From the NCBI GenBank assembly GCA_035551475.1, contig DASZMX010000103.1, positions 30,881-94,880 of the forward strand: a DNA stretch of 64,000 nt, in the 5' to 3' direction. The translations under genes and the position numbers were made by a program. Positions within the stretch are counted from its first letter, which is position 1. Each line of letters starts with the position of its first letter. The notes beneath the pieces were generated by a model. The model searched no databases and was not told where the DNA came from. It was given only the letters and a program-made list of their open reading frames with translations. Source of the stretch: DASZMX01 sp035551475 (GTDB lineage Bacteria; Verrucomicrobiota; Verrucomicrobiia; Limisphaerales; Palsa-1400). Shown here piece by piece: positions 22,736-31,444 of this stretch.

Positions 22736-24829
22736 ATGCCCAAGCGGCCGACTCCCAAACCCGCCCGGTGGACGTGGCTGATTTGCCTTGGCCTGGCGTT
22801 GGCCACAGCGCTGGCCTACGCGCGCGTGGGCGGCTTCGAGTTCGTCACTTACGACGACCCCGATTTCATCGCCAATAACCCGCATACCCAAGCCGGGCTG
22901 ACCGCGCAAACAGTAGGCTGGGCGTTCCGCAGCGAAGTGGCGCGCAACTGGCATCCCATCACCCTGCTGACGCACGCGCTCGACTGTCAATTATTCGGCT
23001 TGCGCCCCGGCCCGCCTCACCTCGTCAATCTTCTGCTGCATATCGCCAACACGCTGATGCTCTTTTTCGTGCTGCGCCAGATGACCGGAGCCATGTGGCG
23101 GAGCGCATTTGTCGCCGCCTTCTTCGCGCTTCATCCCTTGCACGTGGAATCAGTGGCCTGGGTGGCGGAACGCAAGGACGTCCTGAGCGCGCTTTTCTGG
23201 CTGCTGACCATGTGGGCCTACACGCGTTACGCGCGGGGCTCCAAAATTCATTACGGGCTCGCCCTTTTATTCTTCGCTCTCGGGCTCATGTCCAAGCCCA
23301 TGCTGGTGACGCTGCCATTTGTGCTGCTGCTGCTGGATTATTGGCCATTGCGGCGCCGGCCGAAATGGGACGGGCGGCTGCTCGTGGAGAAAATTCCCTT
23401 CTTCGCGCTCAGCGCCGTCGATGCGGTGATTACATATTCCATTCAGCAGCAAGGGGGAGCAATGCAAGCCGTCACGAATTTTTCCATCACGGCGCGCCTT
23501 GAAAATGCCGTGGTTTCGTACGTCCGCTACCTCGGCAAAATGGTTTGGCCGGAAAACCTCACCGCGCTTTATTTGCGGCACGGCGGCTGGGAGCTTTGGC
23601 AGGTGGCGCTCGCCGCGCTGTTCCTCCTCGCAATTTCGGCGGCCGTCATCTGGCAGGCGCGCTTGCGCCCTTACTTGATGGTGGGGTGGCTCTGGTATCT
23701 GGGCGCGCTCGTGCCGGTGATCGGGTTGGTGCAGGTGGGCATGCAATCCATGGCGGACCGCTACACGTATCTGCCGCTGGTTGGGATTTTCATCATGGTG
23801 GTGTGGACGGCGGCCGAAAGTCGTATTGACTCCAAAATTTCGTGCGGCGCGGCGGGCGCGGCCCTCGTGGCGTGCGCCGTCCTCACCTTTCACCAAACCG
23901 GTTATTGGAAAAACAGCGAGACTTTGTTCCAACGCATGATTGCCGTCACGGACCGCAATTACCTGGCGCATTACAACCTCGGAAATGTGTATAACCGCGC
24001 GCATCATCTCGATGACGCCATCGCCCAATATCAGGCCGCGATCAGCGACCTGCCGGGCTACGCCGATGCCATCAACAATCTCGGCGGAGCGTTGCTGGAC
24101 GCGCAGCGCTACGAGGAAGCCCTCGCGCAATACCGCGAACTCGTCCGCGTCAGCCCGGATTTTACCCATGAATTCAATTTCGCCAATGCGCTGGCCGACA
24201 CTGCCAGCGCGCGCCATGACTCCGCCCTTTTCGCGGAAGCCGTGGGCGCTTACCGCCAGGCGCTCGCGCTCAACCCGGATTCCGCGGAGGCCCATCACAA
24301 TTTCGGTTTGACATGGTCGGCGCAAGGCCGTGAGGCCGACGCCATCGCGGAATTCACCGAGGCCGTGCGGCTCAATCCGGCTTCCGAGCCCGCGCATTTC
24401 GACCTCGCCGAGGCGCTGACGCGCGCGGGCCGCGGCCGCGAGGCCATGGCGCAATACGCCGCCGCCGCGCAACTTAACCCCGCGCGCGCCGCGTCGCATA
24501 ACGGACTCGGGCTCGGCTACGCGATGCGCGGCGACATGGCCAACGCCACCCTCGAACTGAAAGAAGCCGTGCGCCTGCAGCCGGAAGTCGCCGGGCCGTA
24601 CGGCAATCTGGCCAACGCCCTGGCCGCGCAAAATAAATTTGACGAAGCCCTCACGTATTATGCGGCGGCGTTAAAATTGAACCCGGCGGATTATCAGACA
24701 GAATTTAATCTGGGACTCACCTTGTTTCATCAGGGAAAAACTGAAGAAGCGCGCGCCCATTTTCGTAACGCCTTAAAAATCAAGCCTGATTACAGCGAAG
24801 CGCGGCGCGCGTTGCAGCAAATCCCCTGA
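22736..24829 (+). CDS. TMTC-like membrane protein with TPR repeats
   Basis: A 697-residue protein in two halves. Residues about 12-400 are multi-spanning membrane protein with YDDPDFIANNP in the first loop, NWHPITLLTHALDCQLFGL, FALHPLHVESVAWVAERKDVLS and SMADRYTYLPLVG; this pattern is shared by bacterial homologues of TMTC/GT-C glycosyltransferases. Residues about 410-697 are eight or so TPR units (for example AHYNLGNVYNRAHHLDDAIAQYQAAI). Eukaryotic TMTCs O-mannosylate proteins; in bacteria the acceptor is unknown. It follows the tatC terminator and is probably a single-gene unit. Confidence 0.72.
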   Translation: MPKRPTPKPARWTWLICLGLALATALAYARVGGFEFVTYDDPDFIANNPHTQAGLTAQTVGWAFRSEVARNWHPITLLTHALDCQLFGLRPGPPHLVNLLLHIANTLMLFFVLRQMTGAMWRSAFVAAFFALHPLHVESVAWVAERKDVLSALFWLLTMWAYTRYARGSKIHYGLALLFFALGLMSKPMLVTLPFVLLLLDYWPLRRRPKWDGRLLVEKIPFFALSAVDAVITYSIQQQGGAMQAVTNFSITARLENAVVSYVRYLGKMVWPENLTALYLRHGGWELWQVALAALFLLAISAAVIWQARLRPYLMVGWLWYLGALVPVIGLVQVGMQSMADRYTYLPLVGIFIMVVWTAAESRIDSKISCGAAGAALVACAVLTFHQTGYWKNSETLFQRMIAVTDRNYLAHYNLGNVYNRAHHLDDAIAQYQAAISDLPGYADAINNLGGALLDAQRYEEALAQYRELVRVSPDFTHEFNFANALADTASARHDSALFAEAVGAYRQALALNPDSAEAHHNFGLTWSAQGREADAIAEFTEAVRLNPASEPAHFDLAEALTRAGRGREAMAQYAAAAQLNPARAASHNGLGLGYAMRGDMANATLELKEAVRLQPEVAGPYGNLANALAAQNKFDEALTYYAAALKLNPADYQTEFNLGLTLFHQGKTEEARAHFRNALKIKPDYSEARRALQQIP

Positions 24830-24855
24830 TTCTTTTCCCATTCGGGAACAAAGAA
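24830..24855. other. Hairpin after the TMTC-like gene
   Basis: TTCTTT-TCCC pairs with GGGA-(AC bulge)-AAAGAA around loop ATTC, directly after the stop codon. There is no T-tract, so it is not a standard intrinsic terminator; it may stabilise the 3' end. Confidence 0.3.
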
Positions 24856-24919
24856 ATAAACGGCGCCTCTCACCGTGGCAGTTGTCAGAGGTAACCAATC
24901 ACCAGGAACGACACGCGCT

Positions 24920-27181
24920 ATGAACACAAAACTCATCTCCAGCTCTCTTTTTATTTTGGGCATTTCAGCTTCCACGCTGCCGGCGCAAAACGCCTTCGTG
25001 CAGCACAATCTGGTCTCGGATATCCCGGGGCTGGCGGATCACACGGACACCAATCTCGTAAATCCTTGGGGCATTTCCTTTAGCTCAGGCAGCCCGTTTT
25101 GGATTTCAGATAACGGCGCGGGCGTCTCCACGCTTTATAACGGTTCCGGCGTGGCCAATGCGATGGTGGTCGCCATCCCGCCGCCTGCCGGTGGAACCCC
25201 GCCCTCCGCGCCCACCGGAACGATCTTCAACGGCACGACGGATTTCAAAATCGCCGGGGTCGCCGCCAAATTTATTTTCGACACGGAGGATGGCACGATT
25301 GCCGGCTGGACCAGCGGCGCCAATGCCGTGCTGGAGCTGGATAGCTCCGCCGGCGGCGCCGTTTTCAAGGGTCTGGCCACCGGCGCCGCCAACGGCTCAA
25401 ACTATTTGTACGCGACTGATTTTCATAACAACAAAATCGTCGTGCTCGATGGGAATTGGAGCCCGTTCACGCCCGCCGGATCGTTCGCCGACCCCAGCTT
25501 GCCGGCGGGCTACGCCCCTTTTGGCATTCAAAATCTCGGCGGCAAACTCTTTGTGACTTATGCGTTGCAAGACAGTGATGCGCACGACGATATCGGCGGC
25601 CCAGGCCACGGTTACGTGGATGTATTCGACACCAGCGGAAATCTGCTCCATCGCCTGATTTCCGCCGGCGCCCTCAACTCGCCTTGGGGCGTGGCGACCG
25701 CTCCCAATGGATTCGGCACATTTGGCGGCGACCTGCTGGTCGGCAACTTCGGCGACGGCATGATCAATGTGTTCAATGCGACCAACGGCGCATGGGTGTC
25801 CGCGCTGAATGACACAACCGGGCATCCCATTTCCGAACCGGGCCTGTGGGGCATCGCCTTTGGCAATGGCGGGAACGGCGGCAAAACCAACATTCTTTAT
25901 TTCGCGGCGGGGATTGCCGCCGATGGCGCCGTCGAAGACCACGGCCTCCTCGCGAGCGTCACGCCAGCGTTTCAGGGCGTGGTCGGCGCCGCCTCCTACA
26001 TCCAGCGCAATCTGGTCTCCGACCTGCCAGGCATGGCCGAAAATCTGGACACCAATCTCGTCAATCCGTGGGGCATCTCCTTCAGCGGCGGCAGCCCGTT
26101 CTGGCTGTCCGATAATGGAACTGGCGTTTCCACGCTCTACAATGGAGCCGGTATTTCCAATCCGCTCATTGTCACCGTTCCCACCGCAGCCGGCGGAACT
26201 CCGCCCTCCGCGCCCACAGGCACGGTCTTCAACGGCACGCCCGACTTCCAAGTCGCAGGCGCGTCCGCCAAGTTTATCTTCGACACCGAGGACGGCACGA
26301 TCTCCGGCTGGGCCTCCGGCGGCGCGGCCATTCTGGAAGTCGATAATTCCGCCTCCGGCGCCGTCTTCAAAGGCCTGGCCATCGGCTCGGCCCAGGGCAG
26401 CAATTATCTTTACGCGACCGATTTCCATAACAACCAAGTCTTAATGATTGACGGTCATTGGCAGACCGTGAAAACTTTCACGGACGGCTCCCTTCCGCCG
26501 GGTTTCGCCCCGTTCGGCATTCAAAATATCGGCGGCAAATTATATGTCACCTTCGCCTTGCAGGACGCCGACGCGCACGATGATATCGGCGGCCCCGGCA
26601 ATGGTTATGTGGATGTATTTGACACCAGCGGAAATCTTCTGCGCCAGTTGATCGCAGGCGGCGCGCTCAATTCTCCCTGGGGAACGGCGCTCGCGCCCGC
26701 CGGATTCGGCGCTTATGGCGGGGCTCTTTTGATCGGAAATTTTGGCGACGGCTATATCAACGCCTACCAGCCGGCGACGGGAGATTGGATTGGCCCCGTT
26801 TTCACGTCCGACGGCAGCCCCTTCAGCCAGCCCGGCATGTGGGGTCTCGCCTTCGGCAACGGCGGCTCAGGGTCAAGTGTAAATATTCTCTACTTCACTG
26901 CCGGCATCGCCGGGCCGGATGCGGTGGAGGATCATGGTTTGTTCGGCAGCCTCAATCCCGCCACTGTCAGCTTTACCACCGCCGCCTCCGCCAATGGCGC
27001 CGTGGTGTTGAATTGGACTGGCGGCGTGGGCCCGTTCAACGTTCAGGAAACAACCAATCTGGCCAGCCCGATCAATTGGTCCACGCTGGTGTCCGGAACC
27101 ACGAACCTGACCGTGACTGTCACTAATAATAATCCCAACGCTTATTTCCGGATTCTCGATGTCGGCCGCGCCACGCCCTAA
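24920..27181 (+). CDS. Exported TIGR03118-type beta-propeller protein, internally duplicated
   Basis: A 753-residue secreted protein. After a signal peptide (ISSSLFILGISASTLPAQ), two copies of a roughly 330-residue unit (about residues 25-350 and 360-681) each contain LVSD-PG-A, NLVNPWGISFS, DNG-GVSTLYNG, FIFDTEDGTI-GW, NYLYATDFHN and DAHDDIGGPG-GYVDVFDTSGN, the hallmarks of the TIGR03118 family. The C-terminal 70 residues are a beta-sandwich-like domain ending NAYFRILDVG, common at the C-terminus of verrucomicrobial exported proteins. ATG 24920 is chosen for the signal peptide. Function unknown; the fold suggests a secreted binding protein or lactonase-like enzyme. Confidence 0.78.
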   Translation: MNTKLISSSLFILGISASTLPAQNAFVQHNLVSDIPGLADHTDTNLVNPWGISFSSGSPFWISDNGAGVSTLYNGSGVANAMVVAIPPPAGGTPPSAPTGTIFNGTTDFKIAGVAAKFIFDTEDGTIAGWTSGANAVLELDSSAGGAVFKGLATGAANGSNYLYATDFHNNKIVVLDGNWSPFTPAGSFADPSLPAGYAPFGIQNLGGKLFVTYALQDSDAHDDIGGPGHGYVDVFDTSGNLLHRLISAGALNSPWGVATAPNGFGTFGGDLLVGNFGDGMINVFNATNGAWVSALNDTTGHPISEPGLWGIAFGNGGNGGKTNILYFAAGIAADGAVEDHGLLASVTPAFQGVVGAASYIQRNLVSDLPGMAENLDTNLVNPWGISFSGGSPFWLSDNGTGVSTLYNGAGISNPLIVTVPTAAGGTPPSAPTGTVFNGTPDFQVAGASAKFIFDTEDGTISGWASGGAAILEVDNSASGAVFKGLAIGSAQGSNYLYATDFHNNQVLMIDGHWQTVKTFTDGSLPPGFAPFGIQNIGGKLYVTFALQDADAHDDIGGPGNGYVDVFDTSGNLLRQLIAGGALNSPWGTALAPAGFGAYGGALLIGNFGDGYINAYQPATGDWIGPVFTSDGSPFSQPGMWGLAFGNGGSGSSVNILYFTAGIAGPDAVEDHGLFGSLNPATVSFTTAASANGAVVLNWTGGVGPFNVQETTNLASPINWSTLVSGTTNLTVTVTNNNPNAYFRILDVGRATP
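24995..25968 (+). repeat. Internal gene duplication, unit 1
   Basis: First copy of an approximately 1-kb intragenic direct repeat in the TIGR03118-type gene; the matching second copy starts about 1,002 nt downstream. Both protein and DNA remain clearly alignable. Confidence 0.75.
25997..26961 (+). repeat. Internal gene duplication, unit 2
   Basis: Second copy of the intragenic direct repeat. Many stretches are identical to unit 1, while third codon positions differ, pointing to an older duplication under selection. Confidence 0.75.
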
Positions 27182-27183
27182 AC

Positions 27184-28104
27184 CTAGGGCTTGACGGCGG
27201 CGAAGTGATCGCCGTGGGCGGACGCCGCGTTGGTCATGGGGGTCAGCGGCACGTTGTGCGAGAGAACGCGGCTGAGATAGCCGGCCAGCGAGAGCACTTG
27301 CTGGTCGGTCAGCGGCCCGCCCTGGCTGATGGCAAAGGCCGGCATCAAGGTGTGGGCCTTGCCGAACACGATCACGTTTTTCCAATACTCAAAATTCGTC
27401 GGCGTCTTGAGCGCGTGCAAATCGGGCACGATGCTCTCGCGATGCGACGATTCGTGGCAGATGCCGCAATCCGCGACATACAACGCCTCGCCCAGCGCGG
27501 TGCGCCCTTTCTCGACATGGCACGAGACGCAATCGCCCTTGAAAATGGCCTGCGGATCGACCGCGGCCTGGGCCATCGCCGCTTTGCGGTCCATCGCCGA
27601 CATGGCGTTGGCGCTGGGAGGGGCCGGGATGTTCACTTTCAACGTCGCCACGCGGGCGCCGACCGTCGTGAAAAACTGCAAGGTCTTCGTGATTGACCCC
27701 ATTTTTCCGGCCAAATTGATATTGGCATCCACCAAGCCGCCTTCGCCCGGCTGCAACACCCAGGGCGTGTGCGGCATGTTGGCCGTGGTGCAACCGCACG
27801 ACGGTTTGACGTTGTTAATCGTGATGGCGTTGGTCCAGGCGTTGGTGACGTGAAAGGTGAAGGAAGCCTTGGTTTCAAACGGCTTGGCGTTGTACTCCTT
27901 GACGTCTTGATCGAAAACGAGCGTCGCAACGTTGGGCGGGACGGCAATTGCCGGCGCCGAACTCGGGCGTGGCATGGGCAGCGTGATGCGCTGGGAAGTG
28001 CGAAAGGGCGGGAAATTTGACTGGGCCAAAACTCCGCCCGCCGCCAAACTGAAAGTGACCGCGGCCCCAAACCAAAAAGCCGATCGGGAGGTGACTGCCT
28101 GCAT
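27184..28104 (-). CDS. DUF1573 domain fused to cytochrome c
   Basis: A 306-residue exported protein. After the signal peptide, residues about 60-160 form a DUF1573 Ig-like domain with its signature PSCGCTTANMPHTPWVLQPGEGG. A cytochrome c region follows with two heme motifs, CVSCH (192-196) and CGICH (213-217), and a likely axial Met254 in HTLMPAFA. It may transfer electrons at the outer face of the membrane or on a scaffold. The gene converges on the TIGR03118-type gene, 2 nt apart. Two CxxCH motifs only 21 residues apart is unusual for a class I cytochrome. Confidence 0.8.
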   Translation of the reverse strand: MQAVTSRSAFWFGAAVTFSLAAGGVLAQSNFPPFRTSQRITLPMPRPSSAPAIAVPPNVATLVFDQDVKEYNAKPFETKASFTFHVTNAWTNAITINNVKPSCGCTTANMPHTPWVLQPGEGGLVDANINLAGKMGSITKTLQFFTTVGARVATLKVNIPAPPSANAMSAMDRKAAMAQAAVDPQAIFKGDCVSCHVEKGRTALGEALYVADCGICHESSHRESIVPDLHALKTPTNFEYWKNVIVFGKAHTLMPAFAISQGGPLTDQQVLSLAGYLSRVLSHNVPLTPMTNAASAHGDHFAAVKP

Positions 28105-28110
28105 GAGCGA

Positions 28111-28139
28111 ACGGTAGCCGCCCCCCGCGTCAATGGCAA
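28111..28139 (-). promoter_or_regulatory. Leaderless-type promoter of cytochrome fusion
   Basis: TTGCCA (28139-28134), 17-nt spacer, TACCGT (28116-28111), then 6 nt to the ATG at 28104. The -35 box overlaps the end of the upstream PEP-CTERM gene. Confidence 0.45.
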
Positions 28140-28696
28140 GAGCGCACCGGCTTCGCCATGAGGACTTTGCGCCGCAGCGTCATGCAGCCTATTCCGCCGA
28201 GCCCGATCAGAATCCAGGTGGACGGCTCAGGCACGCTCGCGACGACAAAGGTGTCGCTCACACCGCTCAAGGTGTTCCCGCTGTAAGCGACGGACGTGCC
28301 GGTCGGCGAACCGTTGAAATCACCCGCGAGGGTCGCCGGGGAATCCTGGCTGCTAAACCCGAAGGTGACGGATTGCCCCAGCGTCAATTCGTTGGCGGGC
28401 GAATTGGCGGTAAATTGAATCGAGGAACCGTTGAAACTAACAATGCTGTCGCTCCACCCCGAGGGAGTGGTCACGGAGGACGGAGCGTGCGGCAGGAAAA
28501 ACGAGCCCGGCACCCAAGCATACCACAACGAGCCAAGGGTTGTGCTGCTGGTGTCCGTGAGAGTCAGCGTGTAATTGTAGAGTCCTCCAGTCCCAGCTGT
28601 GCCCGCCAGAGTCCCCGAAGCTGTCAATCCCTGCCCTTGCGCCGCGCTCAAGGCCGCCAGTGAAATCGCGAAAATGGTAGAGTTCAAGTATTTCAT
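28130..28696 (-). CDS. PEP-CTERM surface protein
   Basis: A 188-residue protein with a signal peptide (NSTIFAISLAALSAAQGQG), a Ser/Thr/Gly-rich beta domain, and a C-terminal PEP-CTERM sorting signal: VPEPSTW, hydrophobic helix ILIGLGGIGCMTL and basic RRK. Such proteins are cut and anchored by an exosortase, and usually belong to the extracellular matrix (established). About ten residues follow the RRK, slightly longer than usual. No exosortase is in the window. It is divergent from the DUF1015 gene. Confidence 0.85.
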   Translation of the reverse strand: MKYLNSTIFAISLAALSAAQGQGLTASGTLAGTAGTGGLYNYTLTLTDTSSTTLGSLWYAWVPGSFFLPHAPSSVTTPSGWSDSIVSFNGSSIQFTANSPANELTLGQSVTFGFSSQDSPATLAGDFNGSPTGTSVAYSGNTLSGVSDTFVVASVPEPSTWILIGLGGIGCMTLRRKVLMAKPVRSCH

Positions 28697-28739
28697 ATTG
28701 CGGGTAAGAGACGCCAAAAAGGGCTTTGTTCCCGGAAAC

Positions 28740-28768
28740 TTGCGTTTGCCTCGTTGGGAAAGTAACGT
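28740..28768 (+). promoter_or_regulatory. Leaderless-type promoter of DUF1015 gene
   Basis: TTGCGT (28740-28745), 17-nt spacer, TAACGT (28763-28768), then 7 nt to the ATG at 28776. Confidence 0.45.
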
Positions 28769-28775
28769 CCCCGCC

Positions 28776-29990
28776 ATGGCTGAAATCAAACCATTTGCCG
28801 CCCTGCGGCCTGATCCCAAGCGCGCGGCGAAAATCTGCGAGTTGCCCTACGACGTCATGTCCTCCGCGGAAGCGCGGTCGCTCGCGCAGGGCAACCCGCT
28901 GAGTTTTCTGCATGTCAGCAAGCCGGAGATTGATTTGCCCGAAACCACCGACGTCTATTCCCCGGCGGTTTACGAAAAAGGCCGTGAAAACTTTCAACGC
29001 CTGATCGCCGAAGGAGCGCTGCAACAAGACGTCCAGCCGTGCTCTTACTTTTACCGCCAAATCATGGGTTCTCATTCGCAAACCGGACTGGTGGCGGTGG
29101 CGAGCTGCCAGGAATATCTGGATGGCGTGATCAAAAAGCACGAATTAACCCGCCCGGACAAAGAAGACGACCGCGTCAAACACATCGAGCATCTCAACGC
29201 GCAAACCGGCAATGTGTTCCTCGCCCATCGCGCCAACCCGCGTCTGGATGAACTGGCCCGGCGCGTCACGGCCGGTTCGCCAGAGATCGACTTCACCGCG
29301 TCGGACGGCGTTCGCCACACGTCATGGACTGTCCGCGACGACGCGACGATTAAGGCGATTCACGATCTGTTCGCCGCCATGCCGAATTTGTATATTGCCG
29401 ACGGGCACCATCGCACGGCGGCGGCGGGGCGCATTTTCAAATCACGGAAAGGCGCGGGCCAAAGCGGCTGGTTTATGAGCGTGATTTTTCCGCACAATCA
29501 ACTCCAGATTCTACCCTATAACCGTGTCCTGAAGGATTTCAACGGCGGCAACGAGGCGCAATTGTTGAAAAAATTGGAATCTATTTTCGAGATTTCACCG
29601 AGCACCCCGCCCAAGCCGGCAAAAAAGCACGATCTCTCGCTTTACCTGAAAAGCGGCTGGCACGGCCTCCATTTTCGCGACGCCATCACATCCGCCGCCC
29701 GAGGCATCGACGCGTTGGACGTTTCGCTTTTGCAAACCCACGTGCTGGCGCCGATTTTTGGCGTGGACGATCCGCGCACCAGCAAACGCATTCAATTTAT
29801 CGGCGGCATTCGCGGGACGGCGGAGCTGGAAAAGGTCGTGAACAGCGGAGAATTCGCCTGCGCGTTTTCGATGTTTCCCACCAGCATGGAAGACCTGATG
29901 TCCATTGCCGATGAAGGGGGCATCATGCCGCCCAAGAGCACCTGGTTTGAACCCAAGCTGCGCGACGCGATGTTCTGTCATTTGATCTGA
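28776..29990 (+). CDS. DUF1015 family protein
   Basis: A 404-residue soluble protein matching DUF1015: KPFAALRPDPKRAAKICELPYDVMSSAEAR at the start, DKEDDRVKHIEHLNAQTG, YIADGHHRTAAAGRIF in the middle and FEPKLRDAMFCHL at the end. The conserved DGHHR motif suggests an enzyme related to ParB/sulfiredoxin-like folds, possibly a serine kinase-type activity as described for some relatives; the function here is uncertain. It is followed 27 nt downstream by a ROK kinase gene, which overlaps its own promoter with this stop codon. Confidence 0.82.
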   Translation: MAEIKPFAALRPDPKRAAKICELPYDVMSSAEARSLAQGNPLSFLHVSKPEIDLPETTDVYSPAVYEKGRENFQRLIAEGALQQDVQPCSYFYRQIMGSHSQTGLVAVASCQEYLDGVIKKHELTRPDKEDDRVKHIEHLNAQTGNVFLAHRANPRLDELARRVTAGSPEIDFTASDGVRHTSWTVRDDATIKAIHDLFAAMPNLYIADGHHRTAAAGRIFKSRKGAGQSGWFMSVIFPHNQLQILPYNRVLKDFNGGNEAQLLKKLESIFEISPSTPPKPAKKHDLSLYLKSGWHGLHFRDAITSAARGIDALDVSLLQTHVLAPIFGVDDPRTSKRIQFIGGIRGTAELEKVVNSGEFACAFSMFPTSMEDLMSIADEGGIMPPKSTWFEPKLRDAMFCHLI

Positions 29991-30010
29991 CCCGTCGCTT
30001 CGGCTACGGT
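29982..30010 (+). promoter_or_regulatory. Possible leaderless-type promoter of ROK kinase
   Basis: TTGATC (29982-29987), 17-nt spacer, TACGGT (30005-30010), then 7 nt to the ATG at 30018. It overlaps the end of the upstream gene, so the kinase may have its own start or be read through. Confidence 0.3.
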
Positions 30011-30017
30011 GCCCCCG

Positions 30018-30707
30018 ATGAACGTGTTGGTGATCGACGTCGGCGGAACGCACATCAAGTTTCGGGTTTGGGGCAAATCGGCCCGGCGCGAAATTCCTTC
30101 CGGCAAAGACATGACGCCGGAGAAAATGGCGGCTTCCGTCCTGGATATGACCAAGACATGGAAGTACGAGGCGATTTCCATCGGGCTGCCGGGCCCCGTC
30201 ATTCACGGCCGCGCCGCCGGAGATCCGCCAAATCTCGGCCCCGGGTGGGTCGGCTTTGATTTTTCCAAATGCTTCAAGAAACCTGTCAAGATCATTAACG
30301 ACGCCGCCATGCAAGCGTTGGGCAGCTATCACGGCGGACGCATGCTGTTCATCGGGCTCGGGACGGGGTTGGGCTCGACGCTTATTTTGGATGACGTGAT
30401 TGTGCCGCTGGAGCTGGGCGAATTGATGCACCGTCAAACCAGTGTGGGCCAGGCCCTCGGGCGTAAAGCAGCCGACCGTGACCGCCGCGCGTGGGCCAAG
30501 GCGGTGCGCATCGTCGTGCGCAGCCTCGCCGCCGCTTTTCGCACGGATTACATCGTGATTGGCGGCGGGAATGTGAGGCTCCTCGGGCGCTTGCCGGGCC
30601 CGGCCCAGCGCGGCTCGAATGACAAGGCGTTCATCGGCGGGGCGCGTTTATGGTCGGGGGCGTCCATCACCGCCCGCGCCCGCAAACATACGTGGGTCAT
30701 TACGTGA
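30018..30707 (+). CDS. ROK-family sugar kinase (PpgK-like)
   Basis: A 229-residue small ROK protein: phosphate-1 motif VIDVGGTHIKFRVWG, ISIGLPGPV, NLGPGWVGFDF, the catalytic Asp in INDAAMQALG, and FIGLGTGLGSTLI. Among ROK proteins the short length and GPGWVGFDF resemble polyphosphate glucokinases; the ROK zinc motif is absent. It phosphorylates a sugar, probably glucose, with ATP or polyphosphate. Its 3' end overlaps the convergent HAD gene by 8 nt. Confidence 0.75.
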   Translation: MNVLVIDVGGTHIKFRVWGKSARREIPSGKDMTPEKMAASVLDMTKTWKYEAISIGLPGPVIHGRAAGDPPNLGPGWVGFDFSKCFKKPVKIINDAAMQALGSYHGGRMLFIGLGTGLGSTLILDDVIVPLELGELMHRQTSVGQALGRKAADRDRRAWAKAVRIVVRSLAAAFRTDYIVIGGGNVRLLGRLPGPAQRGSNDKAFIGGARLWSGASITARARKHTWVIT

Positions 30708-31410
30708 GAGGCGGCGTCCATTCCGCCTGGACTCCGACTTCGAGTTTTTCCGCCAGAATCAAATCCAACAATTCCGCCACACCCGCTCCATGGGAAGCCT
30801 GGGTCACGTAATCCGCGCGTTTCTTTAATTCCGGCACTGCGTTGCTGACCGCCACCGCCAAGCCGCCGGCCGCCAGCAGGTCGTAATCGTTCTCGCCATC
30901 ACCGATGGCCGCCGTCTGGACGCGGTTCCAGCCGCGCGTCCGCAGCGCCGTCTGCAAGCCGGTGGCTTTATTGACACCGCCGGGCAAAACCATGACCGAG
31001 CCTTTGTTCATGATGATTTCCAACGGCAACTTCAACGCCGCAATCACTTCCGCCACGGCGCCCTGATTTGGCTCCTGAGTGGCCACAATGGCGCGCCCGA
31101 CGAACAACGGCGCCACGCCGCGTTTCCCCAGCTCCTCCACAAATTCGCGCGAGGTCGGCGGGCAAAGCAATTCCACTTTCTGAGTCACGGGCTCATAGAG
31201 CAGCGCGCCATTTTCCGCCACCACCAGATCCAAAGAATCCAATTGCGGAAAAACTTCGCGCAATTCATGCAACTCCCGGCCTGTCACCAAAATCACGCGC
31301 CGGCCGGCCTCGCGCCACCGCGCCAAGGCCCTCAACGTGGCGGGCTCCACCGTCCCATGCCGCGCCAACGTCCCATCGTAATCCGTCGCCAACACTTGAA
31401 CATCCCTCAC
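30700..31410 (-). CDS. HAD-IIB family phosphatase
   Basis: A 236-residue protein with HAD motif I (VLATDYDGTLA), motif II (VTGR), a type IIB cap containing FVGRAIVATQEPN, Lys in MNKGSVMVLPGGVNKATGL, and motif III/IV GDGENDYDLLAAGG. Cof-like members dephosphorylate sugar phosphates or nucleotides. The start GTG 31410 is chosen because GGGGGA lies upstream; a TTG at 31443 would add 11 residues. It follows a hypothetical gene on the same strand, 34 nt away. Confidence 0.78.
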   Translation of the reverse strand: MRDVQVLATDYDGTLARHGTVEPATLRALARWREAGRRVILVTGRELHELREVFPQLDSLDLVVAENGALLYEPVTQKVELLCPPTSREFVEELGKRGVAPLFVGRAIVATQEPNQGAVAEVIAALKLPLEIIMNKGSVMVLPGGVNKATGLQTALRTRGWNRVQTAAIGDGENDYDLLAAGGLAVAVSNAVPELKKRADYVTQASHGAGVAELLDLILAEKLEVGVQAEWTPPLT

Positions 31411-31444
31411 ACCCCAATTTCCCCCAGCGCGAAGGTTTTTCAAG

